From Pyropia yezoensis (lineage: Eukaryota > Rhodophyta > Bangiophyceae > Bangiales > Bangiaceae): DNA of 64,000 nucleotides. The position numbers and the translations under genes were made by a program. The DNA is taken from positions 5,516,882-5,580,881 of the forward strand of contig CM020618.1 of assembly GCA_009829735.1 (NCBI GenBank), written 5' to 3'. This document shows, piece by piece, positions 21,871 to 32,107 of the stretch. Numbering within the stretch: the stretch's first letter is position 1; each line of letters begins with the position of its first letter. The notes beneath the pieces are model-generated. The model was not told the DNA's origin. It ran no database searches and saw nothing but the letters and a program-made list of their open reading frames with translations.

Positions 21871-23803
21871 GCAGAGCGACGGTTGGTGGTGGGAGCGCCG
21901 AGACGACAGGGAAAGAAATAGAATGACGCAAAGTGTACATTATTGAATCCGACTCCTCCCCCAGCTTATGGCGCTGCGCCCACACATGTGCCGTCAGAGC
22001 CTCACGCAAACGGGCGTGCCCCACGGGGTCGGTGACACGCGCCCAGGCCACTATGGCCCTCATCATGCCCGCGTGGACGGCGATCGGGGGCACAGGAAGA
22101 GCCACGCCGCCACCAACAGCGAGCCCACCCGCGCCAACCCCGGCACCAGCTCCTCCTGCAACTACGGGGTTGCCCCCACCCCAATTCTCTATACCATCAC
22201 CCCCGTCCTCACCGCCGACATCCTCCCCCACATCGTCGCCACTATCACCCCCCCCTCCACCATCACCGCCGTCTGCATCATCGACACCAACAGCACCAGC
22301 TCCACCTTGTCCAGCGACTCCACAATCACCAGCGCCGCCGACCGCGGCACTGCCGCCGCTTCCGCCACCGCCGCCACCGCCGCAGCCACTGCCAACACCG
22401 GCACCATCCCCGCCGTCGGCGCCACCGCCATCACCATTCCCGCCGTCTCCAGCGACCCCAGGGTGGACACCCGCACCGAGACCTGCACCGTCACTGCCAC
22501 CACCGGGTCCACCGCCCCCGCCGTCTTCGCCACCGCCACCGCCACCGCCACCACCACCGCCACCGCCACCGCCATCGCCACCGCCACCGACACCGCCGCA
22601 TCCACTCCCGTGTGGCGCACCCGTTCCCCCTCCCTCACCAAGTTCAGGAAAAGCGCAAGAGACGTACCCTTCTCGACGCAGCTCGGTCACCATGTTGTGC
22701 AAAATGGATACGGCTTTGGCGGTACATATGAGGGTAGAGACAGAGTAGGCTCGTGCAGGGTGCAAAAGAACGTGGAAGCGGGCGGTCAGTACAGCAAAGA
22801 GACGCTCCACGTCCTTCCGCATGGCCTCTTGCAGACTGTTGAAAGCTTTCTCCTGGGGCGTTTGCGGCATGGCGTGAGGGGCCACAAAGATGGAGCAGCG
22901 AGGGTAGATGCCATCCACAAGATAATACGGCAGGTTCATCACCTCCCCGTTGACCGTGTAGATTAATCCCGGCGGGTGCCACTCCCCCTTGGTGATCTGC
23001 ACCATGAGGGGGCTGTGCGACAACACGTTCACGTCATTGTTGCTGCCAGGACAGCCGGCAAACAGGTGCCACACCCACAGGTCCTCGTCGCAGATGGTCT
23101 CCAATACAATGTTGGGATGCTTGCGGCGGCCCTTGTACATCCCTGCGTGCGCTGAGGGGCAGTTGGTCCATGCCCAATGGCTGCAGTCCAGGCTCCCAGT
23201 GCAGCCAGGCAGGCCGCACTCGGCATTGCGCGCCAGAATGCGGTTGAGGTCCTCGATCGTAGGGGCGCGCAAGTACACGGCCTGGTACTTGTGCAGAACG
23301 AACGCCACCAGCCGCCGGACAGCCTCGTGGACAGTTGACTTGGAGAGCCGCACATACTCGTCCACTCGATCGGCCGTCTCGCCATAGGCGATGACGCGGA
23401 GGGCCGCCTAAAGCTTCTGGAGGGGGTGGGACTGTGGGAGGCCCGTGGCGTTGGGGCTCTGCGCCCACCAGTTCAGGTCCTTGATGTCTTCGTAAATGCG
23501 CATGAACAGGGTGCGCGGTACACGGAAGCGGCGCTCAAAATCAATGTCATCATAGGCAGGCGGAGCGCCGCCCAGCCCAAAGTAGTCACGCCGGATGGTG
23601 GCGAGGCCGAGAGCAAAGTTGCGTTTCTTGTTTGGCTTCCGGTCGGGCACAGAACCACGAGGCCGCGCCGGGCCCCTTCGGCCACGGCGGCGGCGCCACA
23701 GGCGTAGCACCGTGAGGTGGTGCTGGAGCAGAAGCACCAAGGCCGCGTCGTCATCGAATGCAGCGTCCCCGTGAAGACTGTGCAGCGCTCCCGTATGCTC
23801 CAT
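21566..23803 (-). pseudogene. PIF/Harbinger DDE transposase with one in-frame TAG
   Basis: From ATG 23,803 (MEHTGALHSLHGD) the frame reads through the N-terminal DFERRFRVPRTLFMRIYEDI motif to a single TAG at 23,410-23,408, just after HPLQKL. It continues in the same phase with AALRVIAYGETADRVDEYVR to the stop at 21,566. Harbinger hallmarks are all present: LPGCTGSLDCSHWAWTNCPS with the first Asp, LWVWHLFAGCPGSNNDVNVL with the second Asp, and a downstream acidic MRKDVERLFAVL stretch for the third acidic residue. The C-terminus has a very long Gly-rich linker, a helical HARLREALTAHVWAQRHKL block, then minisatellite-coded Pro/Arg residues. Apart from the TAG nothing breaks the frame, so inactivation, if any, is recent. 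Confidence 0.8.
22190..22630 (-). repeat. Glycine-coding GGT/GGC simple repeat
   Basis: Plus-strand cac/cgc/ccg triplet repeats encode a Gly-rich linker on the minus strand within the transposase frame. Confidence 0.7.
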
Positions 23804-23890
23804 GCCTGCGACATCACGCAGGCGGGGGGAGCGGGAACGGGCAGGGGTAGCGCACCACAAACACGACCACACACCAGAACAATAAAGCAC

Positions 23891-26800
23891 AGCGTGAGAT
23901 GTGGGTGATTCGTCAGTCCACCGCGGCCACAGCGCCCAACTGCTCTCGCAGCAAGACCGCTACCTCCCCGCCCTCCGTCCCCACACACCCGTCGTCCCCA
24001 CCATGCACAGACGCCAACACGTACCAGCTGTTGCGTGCGGTCGTGAGACAATGCACACCCCTCGGATGGCGCAAAGAGTGCAATGCCACGGCGCTTGTCA
24101 GCGCACCGCGGACGTCGACGTAGCGAGACTGGCAGTTGTGGAGCAACTCGGGCAACGGACAACCTTACTGGATAGGGGGGGAAGGAGATTGGAGGCGGTG
24201 GGGGGGCAGGGTCAAACACACACAAAAATATATATCGTAAAGCAGAGCGTCCACAGGCAAGAGAGTGACGCGTCAGAGGCCACACCGTCTCAAGAAAAAT
24301 AACGCACACACAGATGCCCGTGTTGGCGCGCACAGTATCGCGGGCATCGCACACACAGGGAGCGGGGCCGGATCGCGGGGACGGTGACGAACGCGGCGAC
24401 GGTGGTGATGGCGGCGACGGCGGTGGCGACGACGGTTGCGCCCTGCAGCGCAACGACGCCCTCCCCTGGGCCCACCCCTCCACACTAGCGTACAGGAAGG
24501 GGGTGTCGCCGGCCCGTGCCGCTGACGGCTGTGGTGGCTGGCCTGACCCGTCGGCGACACGATTGGGCTACGCCCAAATGCAGGGATCCTGGCCGCCATC
24601 ACCCCACCCCCGTGCAGGCCCCGTCGGCTCTCCCCCAATAGGAGGCCTTCCACGGCACCCTGCCCCCTTCAGATCTGGAGCGCATGGAGCCTCGCGCGCA
24701 CCCCCCCCCCCCGGACTGCTACTCCCCGCTCCCTAGCCAGTCAAAATTGGAGGCCACCACCCGTGCGCTGGACGCGTGCTGGGTGTCTTGGTGGCTCGCG
24801 AATGCCCCCCCTCGTCTCCAGAGCTGGCTGCCCAAAAGCACTCCCCCAGCACAGTTTCCGACGGAAGTGTGGCTTCCTCGCGCCCTCGTGACAAACCGCG
24901 GAGCGTAGAAGGCGTGAGCCCCTCCCCCACCTCCTCTCCACCCCCCGATCCCCAATCACAACCCTCCATCGAAAATGGAGCATCACACACCGCCCCCGCG
25001 TGCAAGGGAGGGTGCTTTACAGAGGGAGAACACCCCGGATCGTGGCACCATATTGCCCCGTCCCCAGCGGCGCCACGTGCCACCTGTTCCATCCATTGCT
25101 CTCCTCGTCGCGTGAGACAGCATAGTTGGATCGGTCAAGATGTTTTGCCGCACATCTGCCAAAACGCGACCGCACGTTAGGAAGACTATCCAAGCAAGCA
25201 CATACTTTGCAACCGAAGATCTGGTGAGTTGGGAGCGAAAACTGCGTGCCACGTTGGTGTGCAACGTGGGACGCGCACAGCCAATCATTTTCGAGGTCTT
25301 CGGCATTCTGGTATGGCTCGAGCCATACGGTGAGCCAAACACGTCGAGTTTGGCTCACGGTATGGCTCGAGCCATTGCAAAGGCCCCTTTATCCGCCAAT
25401 ATTCGTCTTTATCCGTTTTTTATCCGCCGTATAGATTCGTAACTCCATTGCCCAAATCAGAGACGATGAGGCCCGTTTTAGCCCGTATGGCTCCCGTGAC
25501 GTTGCTGCTGTGACCCTTCTGCGGCCATCCGGCCCCCGATCTGCAACGTGGCACGAATATGGGCGAATACTCACGTTGGAGGACGTGCTCTTAGTTCAAC
25601 ATTGATTCGAAGTATAGATGTGTTTCATGACTGTGGTCATATTATGGCTACTTCCTAAATATTGTCCTGGTGGCACGAGATCGTGACATAGAGTCCATTC
25701 CTGCACTTTACGGGCACCACATGGGCTGGACAGCGCTATCAGCTGCTTGACAAACCAATCATGCGGTCGTATGCCGGGCCAAAAACGGCAGCTACTGTTT
25801 TTCATCATTTCTTCTCAGAAGCTTGAGGTATTCTACTGTCAATAGCATTTTGCTGGGAGATCTTGGCAGAAACCTTGGTTTCCCCCGAGACGTGAAGAAA
25901 AGTAGAAGCGATTCCAGCCCGTGGGGGCACATCGGCCTGAGAGTCGGTCCGAGCGGCGTATCTGCTTGGCTGAGAGCCCGCCTGAGAGAATCAGTCTCGG
26001 TCCACTTCGGCAGAACTCAGAAATCAGCAATAGTGATGATTCCTTGCTACATTCAGGGGAATACGACAGTTCTGAGCCTTGAGCTTGAGATATATTCCAT
26101 ATTCTGACGTCTGTCTTCAACTTGATCCCCTTGCCTTCGAGGGCTCATTGCGACGACGCTCAGCTTTCTTGTTACACGTTTTCAGAAGCCGAACATGGTT
26201 CATGTATGTTCAGTACGTCACGCGCCCCATGGGCCCCGCCCCCATGGTAGCGTCAGAGTAGATGGTGCTAGTCAGAGGGGAAGCTGCAATCAACAGCGAC
26301 CGGATGGCGCGGACAGCCGCACGGGCAGCGCGGAGCGGTGCGCACACCCCACCCCCCCAGCGGCAGAAAATGGCAGAGCGGGTGACGGAGATGAGGCCAA
26401 AGTTCAGAACTCGGCATAAAAATTCTCAACTCTTAACAGATCCAGCGAGATGTTGCACGCCAAAATTCGAAAAGACTCCGGTGTACGAAAAAAGGCCCGG
26501 ATTCCGAGAAAAAGCCGCTAGAACTACTCACTACCAGGAATGACAGGAGCACGGAGGGCTGGCAAAGGTCCTGATGTTGCTCTATGCCGCGTTCTGTCAC
26601 ATGTATACAGACACAGACATTATCGAATTTCCCGCGCTTCTGGGCGCTACAATTCATGGTCAGAGCCTGATTGGTCGCAGCCACAGTGGGCCTTGCACCG
26701 ATCGATGATTCGTCAAGACACGGTTGCTCTCTCGTCTGAGACCGCCGCGAATTTCTGCCACCTCGGCACGTTCTTCTCCGTAACAGATACCCAGGCTGCC

Positions 26801-27081
26801 ACGGGTGTCTGTTTCGCTCGGTTCTCCCATCCATTTGCTCGGAGTCCCGGGAAAATCGCATGACATACCGTTTGCACAACAATGGAAGCTGATGGGCAGC
26901 TCTTACTGATCAGAGAGGCATCCTGTGAGGCATGTCAAAGGTCAGCGGACTGATGTCCTTGTTCTTGTCCGGATGAGGCAAAATTGGGGGAATTGTAATA
27001 GTCGTGTCTTTGTCGAGGCCCAAAATGGGTGTGCCAGCTGTGTGGCATACAGCAGGTCACACAATCGAAAGGACGAAAAGT
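23891..27081. other. Gene-free region with a large hairpin
   Basis: No supported protein gene. Left part to about 25,100 is GC-rich; 25,100-27,080 is more balanced in composition. Contains the hairpin at 25,310-25,376 and palindromic ccacgt...acgtgg motifs. Short frames here show no family resemblance. Confidence 0.4.
25310..25376. repeat. Near-perfect inverted repeat (about 30-bp arms, 7-base loop)
   Basis: Left arm 25,310-25,340 and right arm 25,348-25,376 are complementary except one internal mismatch and the last few bases, with loop acgtcga. Each arm itself contains the perfect palindrome atggctcgagccat. A related stretch lies at 14,923-14,947. Confidence 0.9.
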
Positions 27082-27165
27082 TGGATCAGCGGGGGATCGA
27101 TCCCCGGACCTCTCGCAGACTTGCTATGTTGCTAAGCGAGCACTCTACCACTGAGCTACAAACCC
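27082..27165 (-). tRNA. tRNA-Ala (AGC) with a 12-nt intron
   Basis: Read on the minus strand, the 84-nt sequence folds as a tRNA. The acceptor arm is GGGTTTG paired to CTGATCC, the D arm is TAGCTCAGTGGTAGAGTG, and the anticodon stem is CTCGC/GCGAG. The anticodon loop has AGC, and the TPsiC arm is GGGGATCGATCCCC. The G3-U70 pair that marks alanine tRNAs is present. The loop is interrupted right after position 37 by acatagcaagtc (plus strand 27,118-27,129), the canonical place for nuclear tRNA introns. CCA is not encoded, as expected in eukaryotes. One T-T mismatch (6-67) and a T-G pair weaken the acceptor stem, so it may be functional or a recent pseudogene. Confidence 0.82.
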
Positions 27166-28767
27166 AATTCCGTCACATCGATACAACTCTTCACTACGGT
27201 GTCATTTTTTAGTCATGTACTGTGAGCCACATGGCTATGTTGTGTACTCAGTAGATTTCCTTGAAATCCAAGTGTGCTCCGCCGCCCCTTGCGCGTATCA
27301 TCACGAACTGATGCCCGTCTCGGAAGAAGACCGAGTTCGCACATTGCTTTCGCGGCGCCGCAAGCTTGGTGCTACATCAACCGCATCTTATCGGAAATCG
27401 AACCAGGCCATCGAGTTCGTTCGCTGGATCGGAGCAAGTACTCTCTATTGTGCTCCGCGTTCTTCGGTATGACTATTTCTGCGTGCTCGCAATTTCTATT
27501 TTACAACCAACATGAATGCCCTCGCCCCAATGATCACACCACGTGCAGACCACCGTCCCGTCCACCCGCGTTGAGCCGCTGCCTGATCCAATGCGCTAAC
27601 CCTAACCCCTTCACCTCAAGATCACAGAGCGCCCACTCTCCATTGCCCAGCCTTGAGAGGCTTGGCGATGGGGTCCGTGATGATGTGCAACAGCTTTGTC
27701 GCCGCGGACCTGGAAGGATGTGAGGACGCGCCACCGCGTCGTTGAAGGCCGACGCGCACCCACGCTTATCTCGCCGTGACCGCGCGCCGTCGCTGGTTGA
27801 AACCAGAGCCGAGGGCACCAGATCTAATGGCTGGCGGAATTTTCTTGGGGACAAAAACCGAGGATTTCACGGGAAGTTGGCATAGCGAATGCTATCCCAC
27901 AGCGGAACTCACCGGGCCGCAGAGTGCGGCACCGAGTGGCTTCGGCCTTTGGTATGCAGACACGTACATTCTATCTGCCAATCCCAGCGCGCCACGAAGT
28001 GTTGCGAACTCACCAACGCGAACTCAGATGTGTCTCGGAACGGAGGGTAGCCATTCTTGTCTTAATGTCGACCAATCTCGATGAAGTCCAAGGTCTCAGT
28101 GTTCTGCGTGAGATGCACTATATACCGTAGTGTAGGGAAGGACCCAGATTCCCGGACCCAGAAACCACAACCACACACACAGAGACCACAGTCCGAAGCC
28201 CAGGAAGGAACAGGTAAGAGCCCTTGCTGATCCACTCGCCCGCCACGATACGAGGTAAAGGTAAACAGGACAAAAGCCCGAGGGAGAAGGAACCCAAAGT
28301 ACTGTTGATTTTACAATATGGCCCCGGGGAGAACCCCGGAGCACCCCTCAAGAGCCTCCCCCCCTGGCCCCTCCAGGGGCCCTGAGCGAGGCCCCCAGAG
28401 GGCGCCCCCAGCGGGCCAAGTGCCAGCAAGGCACCGGCCGCTCACCGGGCCAACACACAAAAAGCACGCGAAATCCCCCCACACACCAATGTCAATCCCC
28501 GAGAAAAACCCAGTGGGAAAAAGAGGAAAGACACGAAATCACGCAAGGAAAACAAATGCGAAAAAATCAAAACAAATAACCCGAAGGTCAGTATGCCCCA
28601 ACCCGGCAAGTCCACCGCTCCGGGTGACCAAGCAGGGCACCGGGCGTGTCGCCACTGCCCCGGGCCACCGATGCAGGGATCCCCGGCCAGCGCGTGGTTC
28701 CACGTAACGCTGCCAGCCGGGTCCCAAGTGAGTCTCCCGGGTTCCAACGGTCCCAGGGGCTCAGAAC
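27166..28767. other. Unassigned region
   Basis: No supported gene. Short open frames show no recognisable domain. From about 28,320 the sequence becomes C/G-rich and leads into a retrotransposon fragment; it may be a decayed 5' part of that element. Confidence 0.35.
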
Positions 28768-29692
28768 GCCACAGAGTCCATGTTCCGTCTGACTCAAGGA
28801 CGCAAGGCCTACCAAGGCGCTTGCACTCAGGCCCTCGATGCAGTCACGCGAGGCTATGGGGCTACTCCGATGCGGTCAACCGGCACGGCCAGTACATCCG
28901 GGTGCGTGTTGTGCGGGGATCCCCAGCACTGGTTGTCTTCATGCTCACTCATCCCGGAGGAGTCTCGACGGGTAGCGGCGCAACGCAAAGCAGCCACTGT
29001 GCGTGATCCCGCTAGAGCATCGGGACCAGCACTAGGCAGGCAGCGGGCTCCAGGAGGAGTACTGGCAGTTGAGGAGGCACCTCCTCACCCGAACATCCCA
29101 GAAGACACTACCCAGCCAGGTGCAGGAAACAAATAAGAGGAAGGGTGACACGGGGTCGCTCGTGTAACCCGAGCTAACCACTCCGTACGGCCGCGGGGAA
29201 AGCATCACGGAGGGCGCGGTTGTCCCGGCGCCGCATCACTCCCCGGGTACGCCTTCCTACCCCGACGATACAGAGTCAGGGGAATAATGACCAACCTTCA
29301 AGAAGGGGACGTAAGGACGAGGTGCCCCGCCCGACGAATGCGCCCAAAGGCTTTGTCCAAGACGTCCGAGGTACACCGGATATCGAAGTAGGCCTCGTAC
29401 TGTGCACATTGGAGAGCTTCGAGGTATCAGCTACACCGGGGGTTAACCCCCAGTCGACACGATCTTACTACCCCGTACTTGATACGGGAGCTGGTCCGAA
29501 CCTCATCCGGAAGGCTACCCTCCCAGACAAGTGGCTTCCGCGAGTCAGAGTGACCCGGGGATCCACGCTCAAGGATGCGAACGGTCGTCTGATTCGCACT
29601 ACAGCAGCGATGTCGCTGCGGGTGACGATCGAGGAACTCACCACGGAAGTCGACTTCCTAGTTTGTGAGACCCTGTCGGTGCCCTGCATCAG
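28768..29692 (+). mobile_element. Truncated chromovirus fragment: gag C-terminus and protease
   Basis: At 28,780-29,139 the translation matches the end of the intact element's Gag (MFRLTQG.KAYQGA, zinc knuckle CVLCGDPQHWLSSC, VLAVEEAPP). After the gag TAA the spacer gaggaagg is kept but the pol ATG has become GTG. At about 29,220-29,692 it matches the start of pol, including the aspartic-protease motif VLDTGAGPNLI and VDFLVCETLSVPCI. It ends abruptly there and foreign sequence follows. This is a relative of the complete element at 31,152-41,902, in opposite orientation. Confidence 0.88.
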
Positions 29693-30341
29693 GCCCTACC
29701 ATAAGTATATTTTGAGTGAGTATTCCCACGGGTGTGAGTACGGGTACACCCGTACTCGTCGTTTTTCCGAGAGCTACATACGGTACTTGATCCGCTGAGA
29801 GAGTCACAAAGCATACTCTCAGATACGGCCGAGTGAGTACTGGTCATAGTCACAGCTCACAGCCCTTGTCTGACCCAGTTCTACTGTCATCTCGAATGAG
29901 AGCCCTTCCTTTCACTATGTGGATAGGTTGTGGCTCGCGTGAGAGCGTACCGATGGTGCGACGAGCGCGTATTCATGGAGTCTCGTCCGCCAAGGGAGCA
30001 CAATATCGGCCCAGCTTGTAAGCACGAGCGCCAAAAAAGATCATGGCTATCTGTGACGAGGAGTGGCGCGAGACTGTGGGGTGTGAAACACGAGTGTCAG
30101 GATACATAGACTCCGCAGACCACCGATACAGGAGCCCACTCAATTCACAGGGAGCAGGAGCAGAGCGAGCCGACCAAAGTTTGAAAACCAATGCGCAAAC
30201 CCTCCGGCTCACGCGGCTGGGCCTGTGGGCAAGGATGTGGGCCAGAGAAAAGCCCTTAAGTTCAAAACACCCTGCCTCTGCAGGAAAGGCTTTTTGGGCA
30301 AGCGTTGATGCACTTCGGCGACAGGAGTTGCTCCGCGCCAC
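29693..30341. other. Unassigned region after the gag-protease fragment
   Basis: No gene seen. A perfect inverted repeat gagtacgggt/acccgtactc with a 2-base loop lies near 29,736. Probably another decayed insertion. Confidence 0.35.
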
Positions 30342-31143
30342 GTGGGATCCCCCCTGCTGCACACCATGTCAACTACCACGACAGAGTCGGACGCTCCGGA
30401 TGTGCGCCGCCCTCGTCGCTCGCCCACCACTCGCCTCCTGCCGCCCCCGACTCTGCGGTCATCCAAGATCACCGACGATGAGGAGGCCCCAGCGCCGGCG
30501 ACAAGCCATCTTGGAAAGCGGTCCCAACCGGGAGCGGATTCTACCTCGTCAAAAGATGACGATTTTGCTAGCTTCCTTCGCACCGAGGCCGGCATCACGC
30601 GGTCTTTATCTATCGGCGACCCTCCCCCAACCGTCACGCATGACGGAGAGAGTTGGGCTCACTCAGATGACAACCCTGGATCCGGCTCAAAGCGCTCACA
30701 TCTTTAGGTTATTGTGGATTCGTACAAGCGATAAGGAACGTCGGACATCTCCACTGTTTGCCGCATTTGCGCTCTCGTGGGCAAGAAAATGACCATCTTT
30801 TGAAAAGGTGGGGCGGCGAGCAACGGGACGAAACACTTCGAGACTATTGGACGGGGCAAAGGCACAGCGACTGCGCGGAGCGATCACCTACTGACCGCGC
30901 TGTACCCGGCCAAAAACATCAAGGGCGGGGCACTGAAGCGGTCTATGGCAGCAGATGGGACCATCACGCAGTTCATGTGCCCGAGTGAGCGCCGGAAGCA
31001 TCACGTTCGATTTACCATGATGGTAGTCACGACGGGCTCGGCCCATGCATTTGCTCGAAAGGCATACGTACGCGCGTTTCTTGAACGGCTGCCGCATGAG
31101 CTACACGCCAGCGGCGCTGGGCACGGTCGCCCACCACCTCACT
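30342..31143 (+). pseudogene. BED/hAT-like transposase N-terminal relic
   Basis: One reading phase carries a Ser/Thr/Pro-rich N-terminus (MSTTTTESDAPDVRRPRRSP), a zinc-finger-like TVCRICALVGKK (C-x2-C) followed by GGAASNGTKHFETI with a single candidate His. It then has an ITQFMCPSE...GSAHAFARKAYVRAFLERL stretch. The order BED-type finger then PF..V....FR.FL-like segment is what hAT transposases show. Three stops interrupt the phase (30,705 TAG, 30,732 TAA, 30,801 TGA). The chromovirus inserted a few bases beyond the final stop (TGA at 31,142), so no catalytic domain follows. Identification is tentative. Confidence 0.4.
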
Positions 31144-31146
31144 GAG

Positions 31147-31151
31147 CTGGC
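31147..31151. repeat. Left 5-bp target-site duplication (ctggc)
   Basis: The five bases ctggc directly precede the LTR and recur directly after the other LTR at 41,903-41,907, as expected of integrase-mediated insertion. Confidence 0.93.
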
Positions 31152-31516
31152 TGTAGCACAATAGGGATCCGTCGCACGTCCACTCTCAGGGAACACTCAC
31201 CAAGGGGGATCGGCACCAACGTCACCGGGAGGCCAAGGTTGCTGTCCTTGGAGCGCAAGCCATGGGACCAAGATGGGAGCCCAAATGGGAGGGGTTTGTT
31301 GTTCTACCTTGGCCGGCGGTGGATTCGCCGCCGGCCCCCACGTTATAAACCCTCGGAGACACTACTAACTACCCTCCACCCCAAGATGCAAGTCCCTCTG
31401 GTCATACGTAACTTATAGATACCGTGACCAGTACGAACTATCAAATTGAAAGTTAAGGGTTAGAAGTAGCCCCCCCCTAATATTAGGGTTACAATACGGC
31501 CAACCATATTGCTACA
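31152..31516 (-). repeat. 3' LTR of the complete chromovirus
   Basis: 365-base direct repeat of 41,540-41,902, TGTAGCA...TGCTACA. Contains TATAAA on the plus strand at 31,344 and, read on the minus strand, tttataac at the same place, so it could act as a promoter in either direction. In the plus direction it faces the antisense gene at 32,108. Confidence 0.95.
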
Positions 31517-31530
31517 TATCCCCCCCTTAG
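31517..31530 (-). other. Polypurine tract of the complete chromovirus
   Basis: On the minus strand the sequence ctaaggggggata abuts the 3' LTR, as the plus-strand DNA primer should. Confidence 0.75.
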
Positions 31531-32107
31531 ATTCGGCCCGTCCTCGGGTCGAGTTGCATTCGGGTTACCGAATGTAAGTGGGTCGCGTGACCGTTTACCA
31601 GTCGGGTGGGGCTTTGCGCCCCGTCGCGACAGACACCCCTTTTCGAGGTTGTCTGAGGGGGGTGCCCCCCTTTGTGTGGTACACACACGATCCGTTTTCC
31701 GGACCGTTAAATTCCCGATGCGGGTTCTGTTCACGACCCCGCTTTCCGAGGGGTGGTGCAAGCGGATCCGCCACCAGGTGTGTGGTGGTAGGGGAGCCCC
31801 TCTCGTGTTACCGAGTGAATGGGGGCGGCCGCTCCCGCTTTTCGCGGGGGCGGTTTCGGGGTGAACCCCTCTTGGTTGCCCCGTACGGGGGTGTGGCCCC
31901 GGCCCGCCCAGGTGCCTGGGTGGAGCCCGTTCGTAGCCTCGTGGGTCGCGGGTCGACCCGCGCGCCTGAGGCGCTTCTCGTGGCCGTTTGTGGTCATAAG
32001 CGCGGGCGCCCGCGCTTCCCTGGCTCGTCCGCGCGAGCGTTCCTCGTACCGGGTCGAGCCGGCCTCGGCTTTTCTGCAAGGGGCGCCCCTGCCACCCCGG
32101 TTGCACC
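31531..32107 (+). other. Leader region of the antisense gene
   Basis: About 580 bases between polypurine tract and the antisense-gene ATG. No conserved coding seen; GC-rich with several short open frames on both strands. Likely 5' UTR or promoter of the antisense gene. Confidence 0.4.

Larger units (their letters stand above)
17397..23890. mobile_element. PIF/Harbinger-type DNA transposon (ends not resolved)
   Basis: A Myb/SANT-like gene (plus strand) and a DDE_Tnp_4 transposase (minus strand) lie convergently within 6.5 kb. This two-gene set is the hallmark of PIF/Harbinger elements, where the Myb-like protein helps the transposase reach the nucleus and bind the ends. Both genes contain in-frame TAG codons. 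I looked for terminal inverted repeats with 3-bp target duplications in the flanks (16-17.4 and 23.9-25 kb) and could not identify convincing ones, so the limits given are those of the coding region. Confidence 0.75.

Noticed and set aside
27593..27608. Telomere-like ctaaccctaacccc
   Set aside because: Only two units; no array.
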